A stretch of 26,759 bases of DNA from positions 1-26,759 of the forward strand of contig DAIQRD010000022.1 in assembly GCA_036786445.1 (NCBI GenBank), written 5' to 3'. A program made the position numbers and the translations under genes. This document shows, piece after piece, positions 15,882 to 23,555 of this stretch (position 1 is the stretch's first letter; each line of letters opens with the position of its first letter). The DNA comes from JAAZMF01 sp036786445. Lineage in GTDB: Bacteria > Bacillota > Limnochordia > DTU087. The notes under the pieces were generated by a model. The model had not been told where the DNA came from. It worked only from the letters and a program-made list of their open reading frames with translations, and searched no databases.

Positions 15882-16718
15882 ATGAAAATAGCGGTTAGCA
15901 TGTGGAGTTTGCATAGGGAATTCTATGGCGGACGCTTGGATGTCCTTGACTTCATTAGATGGGTAGCTGGCACCAAGGCAGACGGTGTCGAGTTGCTGGA
16001 TGTTTTCTGGAAAGATCCGGACACAGAGCGCCCAAAAGTGTTGGCGGCTTTAGCGGAGAACAACTTGGCGGTGGGCGCCTACGCAGTGGGCAACAACTTT
16101 GTTGTGCCTTGTGCCGAGGAGCGAGCCCGTCAGCTGGGGATCATCACCCGGGGAATAGATATGGCGAAATACTTGAAGACCAAAGTGGTGCGGGTCTTTG
16201 CCGGCGATCTAGCCGGAGGTATTGAGTTCGATGAGGCGAGAGGTTGGATTGTTGAGGGTTTGCGGGAAGCAGCAGCCTATGCTGAGAAAAAAGGCATCAC
16301 CTTGGCGCTGGAGAATCACGGTTTGCTTGCCGGTAAAGGGGCTCAGGTGCAAGGCATAATCGCAGACGTGGGTTCCCCGGCATTGAAGGCCACTATTGAT
16401 ACGGGAAACTTCCTGCTGGTGGATGAAGAGCCTACCGATGCCGTGGAGATACTGGCTCCATTGGCCGGGCATGTGCATTTCAAGGATTTCCGTCTGGCCA
16501 AAGACGGAGAGAACCCCTCCTATCCAGCTCTATCCGGTAAACGGTTTGCAGGTACTATTATCGGGGAAGGCCAAGTTGATACCCGGCAGGTATTGGCGAC
16601 CCTTAAGGCATCGGGCTATAGTGGGTGGCTTTCGGTAGAGTTTGAGGGATTAGAAGAAGAAAAGTACGGGGCTGCCCGCAGCATAGACAATTTGGTTGCA
16701 GCCTTGAAAGAGATCTAG
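15882..16718 (+). CDS. Xylose-isomerase-like TIM-barrel sugar isomerase/epimerase (AP-endonuclease-2 fold)
   Basis: The 278-residue product has the ordered metal ligands of this superfamily: Glu144 in LALENHG, Asp173 in ATIDTGN, His199 in HVHFKDF and Glu253 in LSVEFEG. Members are divalent-metal-dependent isomerases, epimerases, dehydratases or glycosidic-bond lyases acting on keto-sugars (IolE, IolI, hydroxypyruvate isomerase, C-deglycosidase alpha subunits). GGTGGTG precedes the ATG at about eight bases. It is cotranscribed with the Gfo/Idh gene, whose keto product could be its substrate. It is not clearly orthologous to the second TIM-barrel gene at 25064, although both share VHFKDFR. The exact reaction cannot be assigned. 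A perfect hairpin lies just after the stop. Confidence 0.88.
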   Translation: MKIAVSMWSLHREFYGGRLDVLDFIRWVAGTKADGVELLDVFWKDPDTERPKVLAALAENNLAVGAYAVGNNFVVPCAEERARQLGIITRGIDMAKYLKTKVVRVFAGDLAGGIEFDEARGWIVEGLREAAAYAEKKGITLALENHGLLAGKGAQVQGIIADVGSPALKATIDTGNFLLVDEEPTDAVEILAPLAGHVHFKDFRLAKDGENPSYPALSGKRFAGTIIGEGQVDTRQVLATLKASGYSGWLSVEFEGLEEEKYGAARSIDNLVAALKEI

Positions 16719-16731
16719 ATACCTTCAGCGA

Positions 16732-16760
16732 GTGGGATCCTGTGAGATATAGGATCCCAC
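16732..16760 (+). repeat. Perfect 10-bp hairpin without a U-tract
   Basis: GTGGGATCCT, a 9-base loop, AGGATCCCAC. It lies 13 bases after the TIM-barrel stop and 49 bases before the UroD-like start. What follows (ATTACGG) has no T-run, so it is not a normal intrinsic terminator. It could protect the upstream mRNA from 3' exonucleases, attenuate transcription, or serve as a palindromic protein-binding site. Confidence 0.6.
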
Positions 16761-16809
16761 ATTACGGCTTGTGTTTGTCAAAAGACGAATTGCGGGAAGG
16801 AAGATTGGC

Positions 16810-17901
16810 TTGAACGCCAAAGAGAGAGTAACCCTAGCCATGGCTAGGCAGATACCTGACCGGGTGCCAGTGTTCCCAGTCATCACTGCTTATCATGCTT
16901 CCCGGATTGTAGGCATTAACTACCGTGAAATTGTGCTTGATCCCATGCTAAACTATGATGTTCTTTTGGCCGCCTGGAGAAAATACCGATTTGATGGATT
17001 CGAGATTGGGTTAGGTCCTATGCCCGACTATAGGGAGAAAATCCAGGTGAGGACCATTGATGGTGTGGATTATTTGGTGGACTTGACATCAGGCAATCCC
17101 TATGCTCGTCTGGAAGATGATGAAGCTCCTATCCCTTTGCATGAAGAACCCCCTATCAAGGGGCCGGCTGATTTGGATAAGATCACAATACCTACAGTTG
17201 AAGAGATTGTAGCGAGTGGTCGCTTGGCACCGGTAGAGCGTGTCTTAGCTGAGGTGGGGGACGATGCTTTCATAGCGGGCACAGCCGCAAGCCAATCCAT
17301 GAATTTCTTGGTGCAGATGCGGGGTTCGGAGCAAGCCATGTTGGATTTAGTTGAGAATCCAGAGCTAGCCCATGCCATCATGCAGCGGGGGACTGATATT
17401 AGCATCAATATAGGCTTGGCTCTCATAGAGGCCGGTGTCGACGGCATTTATATCGGCGATGCTTGGGCGTCTTCCAGCATTATTTCACCAGGGTACTACC
17501 GGGAGTTTTGCTTACCATACCACAGGCAAGCGGCGGAGGCTTTTCAGCGCCGGGGAGTCCAAGTATATCTACATATTTGTGGGAATGTGGTGCCCATCTT
17601 GGAACTCATGGCAGACACAGGGGTGGATGCTATTGAACCCCTAGATCCCTTAGGTGGGGTCACTGTGGCTGAAGCGAAAAGGCGGGTTGGTCAGCGTGTT
17701 GCCCTAAAGGGTGGGCTTGATACAATACTCTTGCTGCAGGGTTCACCGAAAGAAGTAATGGAGGCTGGGAAACGGTGTATCGAGGAAGGGGCCCGAGAGG
17801 GCGGGTATATCCTTGGATCAGGTGATGACATCCCTAGAGATGCACCCTTGGAAAATGTGGCCGCCATGGTAGAAGCAGCCCATATTTATGGGAAGTACTA
17901 A
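16810..17901 (+). CDS. UroD-like (uroporphyrinogen decarboxylase family) protein 1
   Basis: The 363-residue TIM barrel belongs to the URO-D/MtaA/CmuA superfamily, but context argues against haem synthesis. It has NAKERVTLAM....IPDRVPV at the N-terminus, ISPGYYREFCLPYHRQ (225-240), the metal-site HICGN with His255 and Cys257, and a C-terminal DAPLENVAAMVEAAHIYG. In corrinoid-linked methyltransferases a third ligand, Cys, lies in a PGCG stretch near the C-terminus; here that place reads LGSGDDIP, with no Cys. No corrinoid protein is nearby. The TTG at 16810 is preferred: AAGGAAG lies six bases upstream and the N-terminus matches the family; a GTG at 16771 would add 13 odd residues. LacI follows 33 bases later. 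It may handle methylated or carboxylated sugar derivatives, but function is open. Confidence 0.82.
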   Translation: MNAKERVTLAMARQIPDRVPVFPVITAYHASRIVGINYREIVLDPMLNYDVLLAAWRKYRFDGFEIGLGPMPDYREKIQVRTIDGVDYLVDLTSGNPYARLEDDEAPIPLHEEPPIKGPADLDKITIPTVEEIVASGRLAPVERVLAEVGDDAFIAGTAASQSMNFLVQMRGSEQAMLDLVENPELAHAIMQRGTDISINIGLALIEAGVDGIYIGDAWASSSIISPGYYREFCLPYHRQAAEAFQRRGVQVYLHICGNVVPILELMADTGVDAIEPLDPLGGVTVAEAKRRVGQRVALKGGLDTILLLQGSPKEVMEAGKRCIEEGAREGGYILGSGDDIPRDAPLENVAAMVEAAHIYGKY

Positions 17902-17934
17902 GAAAGACAAGTCTTACTCATGCAGGTGTTATCG

Positions 17935-18966
17935 ATGCGAATCACATTGTCAGATGTGGCCCGGGAAGCTGGGGTCTCCATAGTAACAGTCTCTCGGGTT
18001 ATTAATGGCACATACCCAGAAAAGGTAGGTGCCCAAACGCGGCAAAAAGTTCTTGATACCATCGAGCGATTGAACTACAAGCCTAATGTGATGGCCCGGG
18101 GGTTATTGGGGGGGAGGACCTACCTCATTGGGGTGGCCATAAATAAGGTGGCGGACTCCTTTTTCGGTGATATCCTGCAGGGTATCCACGATGCTGCAGC
18201 CGCAGCTGATCTGGGAGTCTTGCTGGGTACTCGTAGGCTAGATATCGGTAAAGATGAGTCTGCTCTTAGGGAATTACAGAGCCGTGGAGTAGACGGCATT
18301 ATCTACTATGGTACTACCCATAACCCCCAGACAGCTATGCGACTGGTGGCTGAGGGCTTACCCCTTGTGCAAATATGCAACCGCCATGGTGGGCTTGATG
18401 CCCCCTACGTGATGGTGGATCATTTTCAGGGTGCACACATGGCCACGGAGTACCTACTCAAATTGGGACACTGTCGTATAGCCCATATTGGAGCCTATCT
18501 GGGGGGTGACCCGCAGGGCATGATGCGCCTTGCGGGGTACGAAGCAGCCTTGCGAAAGCATGGGCTGAATGGTGACAAGAATTTGATCATGCCTGGTGAT
18601 TTTAATTGGGAAAGCGGCTATCATGCCGCCCAGGAATTGCTTCAGCACCCCCGGGATGTTACTGCCGTCTTTGCCTCCAGCGATTATGTGGCTGTCGGAG
18701 CAATGCGGGCCTTTCAGGAATCGGGAATGCAGGTCCCCGATGATATGGCCATCGTAGGGTTTGATGATATGCCTTTTAGCGCCTGGCTAGATGTACCTTT
18801 GACCACAATTGCTCAGCCGAAAATAGAAATCGGAGCGGCAGCAGTCAAGAGTCTGATTGCTCTGATTGAGGATCGGGATGCCCCTAATGTGATGTTTGAG
18901 CCCCAACTGGTTGTTAGGGAGAGCTGTGGGGCCAAGGTGGGCAAGGCTGCAGTCGGGTCTGACTAG
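17935..18966 (+). CDS. LacI-family transcriptional regulator
   Basis: The 343-residue product starts with a LacI helix-turn-helix and hinge (ITLSDVAREAGVSIVTVSRV, residues 3-22, then NYKPNVMARGL). A periplasmic-binding-protein-like effector domain follows, with GVDGIIYYG, HFQGAHMATEYLLKLGH, VFASSDYVAVGAMRA and IVGFDDMPFSAWLDVPLTTIAQP. It would bind a palindromic operator with a central CG and release it on binding a sugar. I choose the ATG at 17935 because AGGTG lies six bases upstream and the HTH begins normally; an ATG at 17920 is in frame but lacks a ribosome site. Placed between the catabolic genes and the transporter operon, it is the likely local repressor. A candidate operator is at 14728-14741. 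Confidence 0.92.
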   Translation: MRITLSDVAREAGVSIVTVSRVINGTYPEKVGAQTRQKVLDTIERLNYKPNVMARGLLGGRTYLIGVAINKVADSFFGDILQGIHDAAAAADLGVLLGTRRLDIGKDESALRELQSRGVDGIIYYGTTHNPQTAMRLVAEGLPLVQICNRHGGLDAPYVMVDHFQGAHMATEYLLKLGHCRIAHIGAYLGGDPQGMMRLAGYEAALRKHGLNGDKNLIMPGDFNWESGYHAAQELLQHPRDVTAVFASSDYVAVGAMRAFQESGMQVPDDMAIVGFDDMPFSAWLDVPLTTIAQPKIEIGAAAVKSLIALIEDRDAPNVMFEPQLVVRESCGAKVGKAAVGSD

Positions 18967-19003
18967 AGGTGTTTTTTCCATCACATCATGCCTACCCATA
19001 GCA

Positions 19004-19052
19004 AAGGATAAAGGTTAATCCCGTCGAATTATGCAACGAGATGTCAGAATAG
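19004..19052 (+). promoter_or_regulatory. Second copy of the upstream element (degraded small ORF or shared regulatory motif)
   Basis: The 26 bases at 19004-19029 match 14759-14784 at 22 positions, sharing AAGGATAAA, GT, AATCCCG and GAAT. In this copy the start codon is GTT instead of GTG, and the frame (xNPVEL...) stops after 12 codons at TAG 19050-19052. It lies in the 208-base gap between the LacI gene and the binding-protein gene. The rest of that gap has an isolated AAAGGAGGTGA near 19076-19086 with no substantial ORF behind it, and no clear promoter. Confidence 0.45.
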
Positions 19053-19174
19053 TGGTGAGTGACACAGTATCGTGAAAGGAGGTGACAGGACTAGGAAATG
19101 CAACATAGGTGAAGACTCAGTAGAATGCTGACGTGGTGTTGGAATCTAGGTTGATGATAGGAGGTTCTACATTA

Positions 19175-20440
19175 ATGAGAAGGAAATGGAATCTGCTTAT
19201 CCTAGGGCTATTGATCTGTATGTTGGCATCAAGTACTGCTTTAGCGAAGGTAAAGATAACTTATTGGTCTGGGTGGGGTGGAGACGAGCTTGAGGACTTG
19301 AAAGTAGTCATCGAGGAATTCAACCAGGCAAACCCAGATATCGAAGTTGAGACTACCACGATTTTCGGTGCTTATGAGAAGCTACTTACTGCCATTGCTG
19401 GCGGCCGCGGTCCTGATGTGGTTTCAGCTGTATGGGCATCACAGCTTGCGGCTCTAGCCCATCATGGTGCCTTGCAGCCACTAGATAAGTACATCGAGTC
19501 CTCAGACGTTGTTCACCCTGATGATTTCTTCCCTGCAATATGGAAGTCTTTCAACTACCAGGGACACGTCTGGGCACTGGCTGCCACAACTAATACCAAC
19601 TTTGAGGCCTATAATAAGGACTTCTTCCGTGAGGCTGGATTGGATCCAGAAAGACCTCCGACTAACCTGTCTGAGCTGGAAGAGGTAAGCCGTAAGCTGA
19701 CCGAATGGGATTCCAAAGGCGAGTTAACCCGCCTAGGTTTCTTGCCGGGCGGCCTTTGGAAGTGGGGCCTAGTATTTGGCGGCGACTGGATGAACGAGGA
19801 CACTGGCGCCATTACCGCCGATCACCCCCGTAACGTCGCGGCGTTACAGTGGCTCGGGGATTTCTGGGCGGAGTATGGAGTGGAGAACATTCAGAATTTC
19901 TCTGCTGGCTTTGGCAACTACTGGAGCCCCAACAACCCCTTCATGGTGGGTAAACTAGCTATGCAGAGCTATGGTGAATGGCTGGAGATGTTTCAGCAGA
20001 AGTATAACCCCAGCCTAGACTATGGCGTGTTTGCTACACCGGCTCCGGAAGGCGGACGTGACAATGTAACCACTTTCGGTGGCAGCGTTTTTGCTATCCC
20101 TGTGGGTACAAAGAATGGCGATGCGGCATGGAGATTCGTTGAGTGGATTACTGGCCCTGAGGGTCAGAAGAAACTAGCGAAGATCTTTGCCAATATGCCA
20201 CCCCGTGTGGCTGTGGCTAGAGATCCTGAGGTTCTGGAGCAAGTACCCATCCTCAAATTTGGCTTAGGTCTGCTGGAAGGCCCCAACGCTTTTGGCGATC
20301 TACCTTCACCTGTTGGTGAGATGTATCAGGCTGAGATGGGTCGAGCAGAAGAAGCCGTTACCAGAGGAGAAGCTGAGGCTGAAGCAGCTTTGAAACAGGT
20401 CAAGAGCACTATTGAGAAGGAATACAATAAGGTACGCTAG
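19175..20440 (+). CDS. ABC transporter sugar-binding protein (family 1 extracellular solute-binding protein)
   Basis: The 421-residue secreted protein captures a sugar or oligosaccharide for the two permeases downstream. The N-terminus MRRKWNLLILGLLICMLASS then TALA-KV is a type I signal peptide, likely cut after Ala24. There is no lipobox cysteine at the cleavage site, unusual for a Gram-positive binding protein. The mature part begins KITYWSGWGGDE, and contains FNQANPDIEVE, GRGPDVV, an ATTNTNFEAYNKDFF ligand-contact stretch and GPEGQKKLAK, all typical of family 1. AGGAGG lies 10 bases before the ATG at 19175; the in-frame GTG at 19133 has no signal-peptide logic. The C-terminus is rich in Glu and Ala. 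A strong hairpin separates it from the first permease gene. No ATPase gene is in the operon. Confidence 0.92.
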   Translation: MRRKWNLLILGLLICMLASSTALAKVKITYWSGWGGDELEDLKVVIEEFNQANPDIEVETTTIFGAYEKLLTAIAGGRGPDVVSAVWASQLAALAHHGALQPLDKYIESSDVVHPDDFFPAIWKSFNYQGHVWALAATTNTNFEAYNKDFFREAGLDPERPPTNLSELEEVSRKLTEWDSKGELTRLGFLPGGLWKWGLVFGGDWMNEDTGAITADHPRNVAALQWLGDFWAEYGVENIQNFSAGFGNYWSPNNPFMVGKLAMQSYGEWLEMFQQKYNPSLDYGVFATPAPEGGRDNVTTFGGSVFAIPVGTKNGDAAWRFVEWITGPEGQKKLAKIFANMPPRVAVARDPEVLEQVPILKFGLGLLEGPNAFGDLPSPVGEMYQAEMGRAEEAVTRGEAEAEAALKQVKSTIEKEYNKVR

Positions 20441-20463
20441 CGGCTCATGTATGGTGATTCTCA

Positions 20464-20490
20464 GGTCCCCGGGGCTCTGCCCTGGGGACC
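20464..20490 (+). repeat. Strong 12-bp hairpin between binding protein and permease genes
   Basis: GGTCCCCGGGGC, loop TCT, GCCCTGGGGACC: 12 pairs including one G-U. No T-run follows (GTTATAG), so it does not look like a full terminator. Between a binding-protein gene and permease genes such a structure typically stabilises the upstream mRNA or partly blocks read-through, giving more binding protein than permease. That role is inferred. Confidence 0.7.
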
Positions 20491-20527
20491 GTTATAGAAT
20501 CTTTGGCATTGGGAGGGTGTTTAGAGC

Positions 20528-21442
20528 ATGCTTCAATCCAAGAAAAAGTACCGTGACCTTGCCACTGGTTTGGCATTTATCAGTCCCTGGATAGTGGGTT
20601 TTCTGCTCTTTGTCCTTTACCCCTTGATTGCTTCTTTCTACTATAGCTTTACCCGATTCAACATTATCCGTCCACCCCAGTGGATTGGGTTGGAGGGGTA
20701 CGCGGAGCTGTTTTTTGATGATCCCCTCTTCTGGATATCCATCAAGAACACTTTGTATATGCTAGTTTTCGGTTTGCCATTATCTTTGGTAGTGAGTCTG
20801 CTGCTTGCTGTGCTCCTGAACCAAAATATACGATTCAAGGCGTTTTTTAGGACTTTGTTTTATCTTCCCACCATCATTCCCGCTGTTGCCTCAGCCATGC
20901 TATGGCTATGGATTTTTAATCCACAGTATGGATTGATCAATAGTGTGCTGGCTATGGTGGGCATCCGGGGACCGGGTTGGTTGGTGGATGCTAGATGGTC
21001 AAAACCAGCCTTTATCATTATGGGCCTTTGGAGTGTAGGGGGGTCTATGGTCATATATCTGGCTGGCTTGCAGAGTATCCCAGAGCAGTTATATGAAGCC
21101 GCCGAGATTGATGGAGCCAACTGGATGCAGCGGTTCCGCACCATCACCATCCCCATGCTCACGCCTACCATCTTCTTCAATCTGATCATGGGCACTATAT
21201 CAATGCTTCAGTATTTTACAGCACCCTATATTATGAGTCGGGGCGTCGGTACAAATGTGCCACCGGGCAGCCCGCTCAATTCCACTTTGTTTTACTCATT
21301 GCTGCTATTCCAGAATGCCTTCGCGTACTTCAAGATGGGATATGCTTCGGCCATGGCCTGGATCTTGCTTGTCTTGATCCTACTAGCTACCTTGGTAATG
21401 TTCCGCAGCTCCGCCCGATGGGTCTACTATGAGGGGCAATAG
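20528..21442 (+). CDS. ABC sugar transporter permease, MalF/UgpA type
   Basis: The 304-residue inner-membrane protein has about six transmembrane helices (first at roughly residues 15-38, then 75-100, 108-130, 160-182, 215-235 and 270-295). The EAA loop that contacts the ATPase reads EAAEIDGANWMQRFRTITIP (190-209). YPLIASFYYSFTRF near residue 31-44 is typical of the MalF-like CUT1 family. GGGAGGGTG lies about nine bases before the ATG. It forms a heterodimer with the next gene's product. The CUT1 family usually takes up di- and oligosaccharides or glycosides. The ATPase is probably supplied by a shared MsmK/MsmX-type protein encoded elsewhere, as is common in Bacillota. Confidence 0.93.
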   Translation: MLQSKKKYRDLATGLAFISPWIVGFLLFVLYPLIASFYYSFTRFNIIRPPQWIGLEGYAELFFDDPLFWISIKNTLYMLVFGLPLSLVVSLLLAVLLNQNIRFKAFFRTLFYLPTIIPAVASAMLWLWIFNPQYGLINSVLAMVGIRGPGWLVDARWSKPAFIIMGLWSVGGSMVIYLAGLQSIPEQLYEAAEIDGANWMQRFRTITIPMLTPTIFFNLIMGTISMLQYFTAPYIMSRGVGTNVPPGSPLNSTLFYSLLLFQNAFAYFKMGYASAMAWILLVLILLATLVMFRSSARWVYYEGQ

Positions 21443-21452
21443 GAGGGGATAG

Positions 21453-22316
21453 ATGATGGCAGATCAAGCACACAATGATCACGTGAAGACCCGCAGGTGG
21501 TTCTGGGATAGAGGCATATATTACATTCTGCTTACAGCGATAGGAGTTTTGTTTGCTTTGCCCTTTGTCTGGCTGATATCCACTTCTTTGAAAGTCGACA
21601 GTCAGCTGTTCGTAATGCCGCCTATTTGGATACCTAACCCCATCAAATGGAGCAACTACAGGGATGCTCTCAACTATATTCCTTTCTGGCTGTATCTAAA
21701 AAACACTCTGATCATAACGGTGCCTTCCACCATTGGGATGCTGTTTTCCTCATCTTTGGTGGCCTATGGTTTTTCCCGGGTTCAGTGGCCTGGGAGAGAA
21801 GCCGTATTTATGCTGGTCTTGGCTACGATGATGCTACCTTATCAAGTTACGATGATCCCCCTATTTATCGTATTTCGCAACCTAGGGTGGATAGGTAGCT
21901 TTAAGCCCCTGATTATACCTTCGTTTTTCGGCGGGCCTTTCTATATTTTCCTGCTACGGCAGTTTTACCTCACGTTGCCCATGGAGCTTTCAGATGCTGC
22001 CAAGATCGATGGCTGTTCTGAATTTGGTATCTACGCCAAGATCATTTTGCCCCTGTCCAAGCCAGCCTTATCTACAGTGGCACTGTTTAGCATCATGGCC
22101 TATTGGAACGATTTCCTCGCTCCTTTGATTTATCTGGAAGATGACACAAAATACACCTTGGCTTTAGGTTTACAGCAATTCCAACGCCAGTTTGGCATGG
22201 AATGGGCTATGCTCATGGCTACATCCGTAGTAGTCACCCTGCCCATCATAGTCCTATTCTTCTTGACACAAAAAACGTTTGTGCAGGGTATTGCCCTTAC
22301 AGGTATGAAGGGTTAG
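21453..22316 (+). CDS. ABC sugar transporter permease, MalG type
   Basis: The 287-residue membrane protein is the second CUT1 permease. It has a first helix at about 22-45 with PFVWLISTSLK, which is the usual MalG N-terminus, a central SDAAKIDGCSEFGIYAKIIL (180-199) EAA loop, and a last helix ending in the QKTFVQGIALTGMKG tail diagnostic for the family. It starts 10 bases after the first permease, with AGGAGGGG directly ahead of the tandem ATGATG, so the two are translationally linked. The UroD-like gene follows 32 bases later and probably shares the transcript. Confidence 0.94.
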   Translation: MMADQAHNDHVKTRRWFWDRGIYYILLTAIGVLFALPFVWLISTSLKVDSQLFVMPPIWIPNPIKWSNYRDALNYIPFWLYLKNTLIITVPSTIGMLFSSSLVAYGFSRVQWPGREAVFMLVLATMMLPYQVTMIPLFIVFRNLGWIGSFKPLIIPSFFGGPFYIFLLRQFYLTLPMELSDAAKIDGCSEFGIYAKIILPLSKPALSTVALFSIMAYWNDFLAPLIYLEDDTKYTLALGLQQFQRQFGMEWAMLMATSVVVTLPIIVLFFLTQKTFVQGIALTGMKG

Positions 22317-22348
22317 TTCTGAGCTTTCAAGAATGGGGGGGTAACAAC

Positions 22349-23536
22349 TTGGCAACAGAATTCAGTCAACCAGATGAATTGGTTAGACACAATCAAATGG
22401 TAAGGAAGCTTTGGGAGGCCTATAGACGGGGAGATCCGTGGCGTGTGCCGGTTATTTTCAACTATGGAATTCGGTGTCGCCTCCTGGATCCCAAGCTGAA
22501 CGCAGAAAAGTACACATTTCAGCAATACTTTGAGGATCCCAATGTGATGCTAGATGCCCAGCTTAGGCACATGTACTTCAAAGCTTTCAACCTGTGGCGG
22601 GATGAACCCATGGGCTATCCCGAAGAGGGTTGGTCGGTGTTCATTGATTTCCAGAACACCTTTGAGGCACCGTGGTTCGGCTGTGCGCTCCGCTATTTTG
22701 AGGATCAAGTGCCTGATAGCGTAGAGATCTTGAAGAGTTCTAAGTCGCTGCTTTATGATATGGACATATCTGATCCATTGAGTATCCCGATTATGCAAAG
22801 AGCCATTGAATTCTATGAGTATTTCCACGAGAAATGTCCCACTATGGAGTATATGGGCCGCCCTGTGTTGCCACCTAGAGGACTTCCCGGGGCGGGTACC
22901 GATGGCCCCTTTACAGTGGCCTTCAAATTACGGGGGGCGACAGAGCTCTGCCTGGATATCTATGAGGATCCCCAATATGTGCACGATTTACTATCCTTCA
23001 TCACTGAAACCACTATCAAGCGGATCCAAGCAGTGAGGCAGTATCTGGTGGAACGTGGCCATGCGAGTTCAGAGGAATTCGCGGTCCCCGGCTGGGGTTT
23101 TGCTGATGATGCTGTAGAGATGCTGTCACCTGCAATTTATCGGGAGTTTGTGTTGCCCTATCATCGACGCTTAGTAGAGGCTTTTGCCGGAGGTGGTCCA
23201 GTTAGTATGCATTTGTGTGGAGATGCCAGCCATATGTACCCAGTATTAGCTGAAGAGCTGGGAGCTAATAGCTTTGATACGGGCTTTCCGGTGGATCACG
23301 GTGCCTTGCGCCGCCAGCTCGGGCCCGACATTGAAATCCTGGGAGGGCCCAGCATCATGCTCTTGAAGAACGGGCCTACGGAAGCAGTGGCCCAGGAGAC
23401 AAAGCGCATCCTACAATCGGGTGTCACCGAGGGAAAGAAGTTTATTTTGCGGGAAGGCAACAACGTGGCGCCAGGTACGTCACTGAGCCATCTACAGGTT
23501 ATGTATGAAGCTGCCAAAGAGTATGGTCGGTACTAA
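22349..23536 (+). CDS. UroD-like (uroporphyrinogen decarboxylase family) protein 2
   Basis: The 395-residue product is a longer, divergent paralogue of the protein at 16810, with an extra aromatic and acidic N-terminal region. Shared landmarks are LSPAIYREFVLPYHRRLVEA (259-278), the metal motif MHLCGD with His288 and Cys290, and the C-terminal EAAKEYGRY. The C-terminal stretch where corrinoid methyltransferases have a third Cys ligand reads REGNNVAPGT, again without Cys. I start at the TTG at 22349, eight bases after a G7 run; earlier frame positions lie inside the permease gene and give no family-like N-terminus. Sitting last in the transporter operon, it very probably acts on the imported compound or its breakdown product. 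True uroporphyrinogen decarboxylation is unlikely, since no other haem gene is present. Confidence 0.8.
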   Translation: MATEFSQPDELVRHNQMVRKLWEAYRRGDPWRVPVIFNYGIRCRLLDPKLNAEKYTFQQYFEDPNVMLDAQLRHMYFKAFNLWRDEPMGYPEEGWSVFIDFQNTFEAPWFGCALRYFEDQVPDSVEILKSSKSLLYDMDISDPLSIPIMQRAIEFYEYFHEKCPTMEYMGRPVLPPRGLPGAGTDGPFTVAFKLRGATELCLDIYEDPQYVHDLLSFITETTIKRIQAVRQYLVERGHASSEEFAVPGWGFADDAVEMLSPAIYREFVLPYHRRLVEAFAGGGPVSMHLCGDASHMYPVLAEELGANSFDTGFPVDHGALRRQLGPDIEILGGPSIMLLKNGPTEAVAQETKRILQSGVTEGKKFILREGNNVAPGTSLSHLQVMYEAAKEYGRY

Positions 23537-23555
23537 TAGGCGTAATAGGCGCTGG

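Noticed and set aside
14845..16718. Complete C-glycoside deglycosidase system (oxidoreductase plus alpha and beta subunits)
   Set aside because: A Gfo/Idh enzyme and a TIM barrel are present, but there is no gene for the small beta subunit, so only a loose analogy is justified.
16810..17901. Haem-pathway uroporphyrinogen decarboxylase (hemE)
   Set aside because: The HxCG metal motif, the sugar-gene context and the absence of other haem genes point to the wider UroD superfamily instead.
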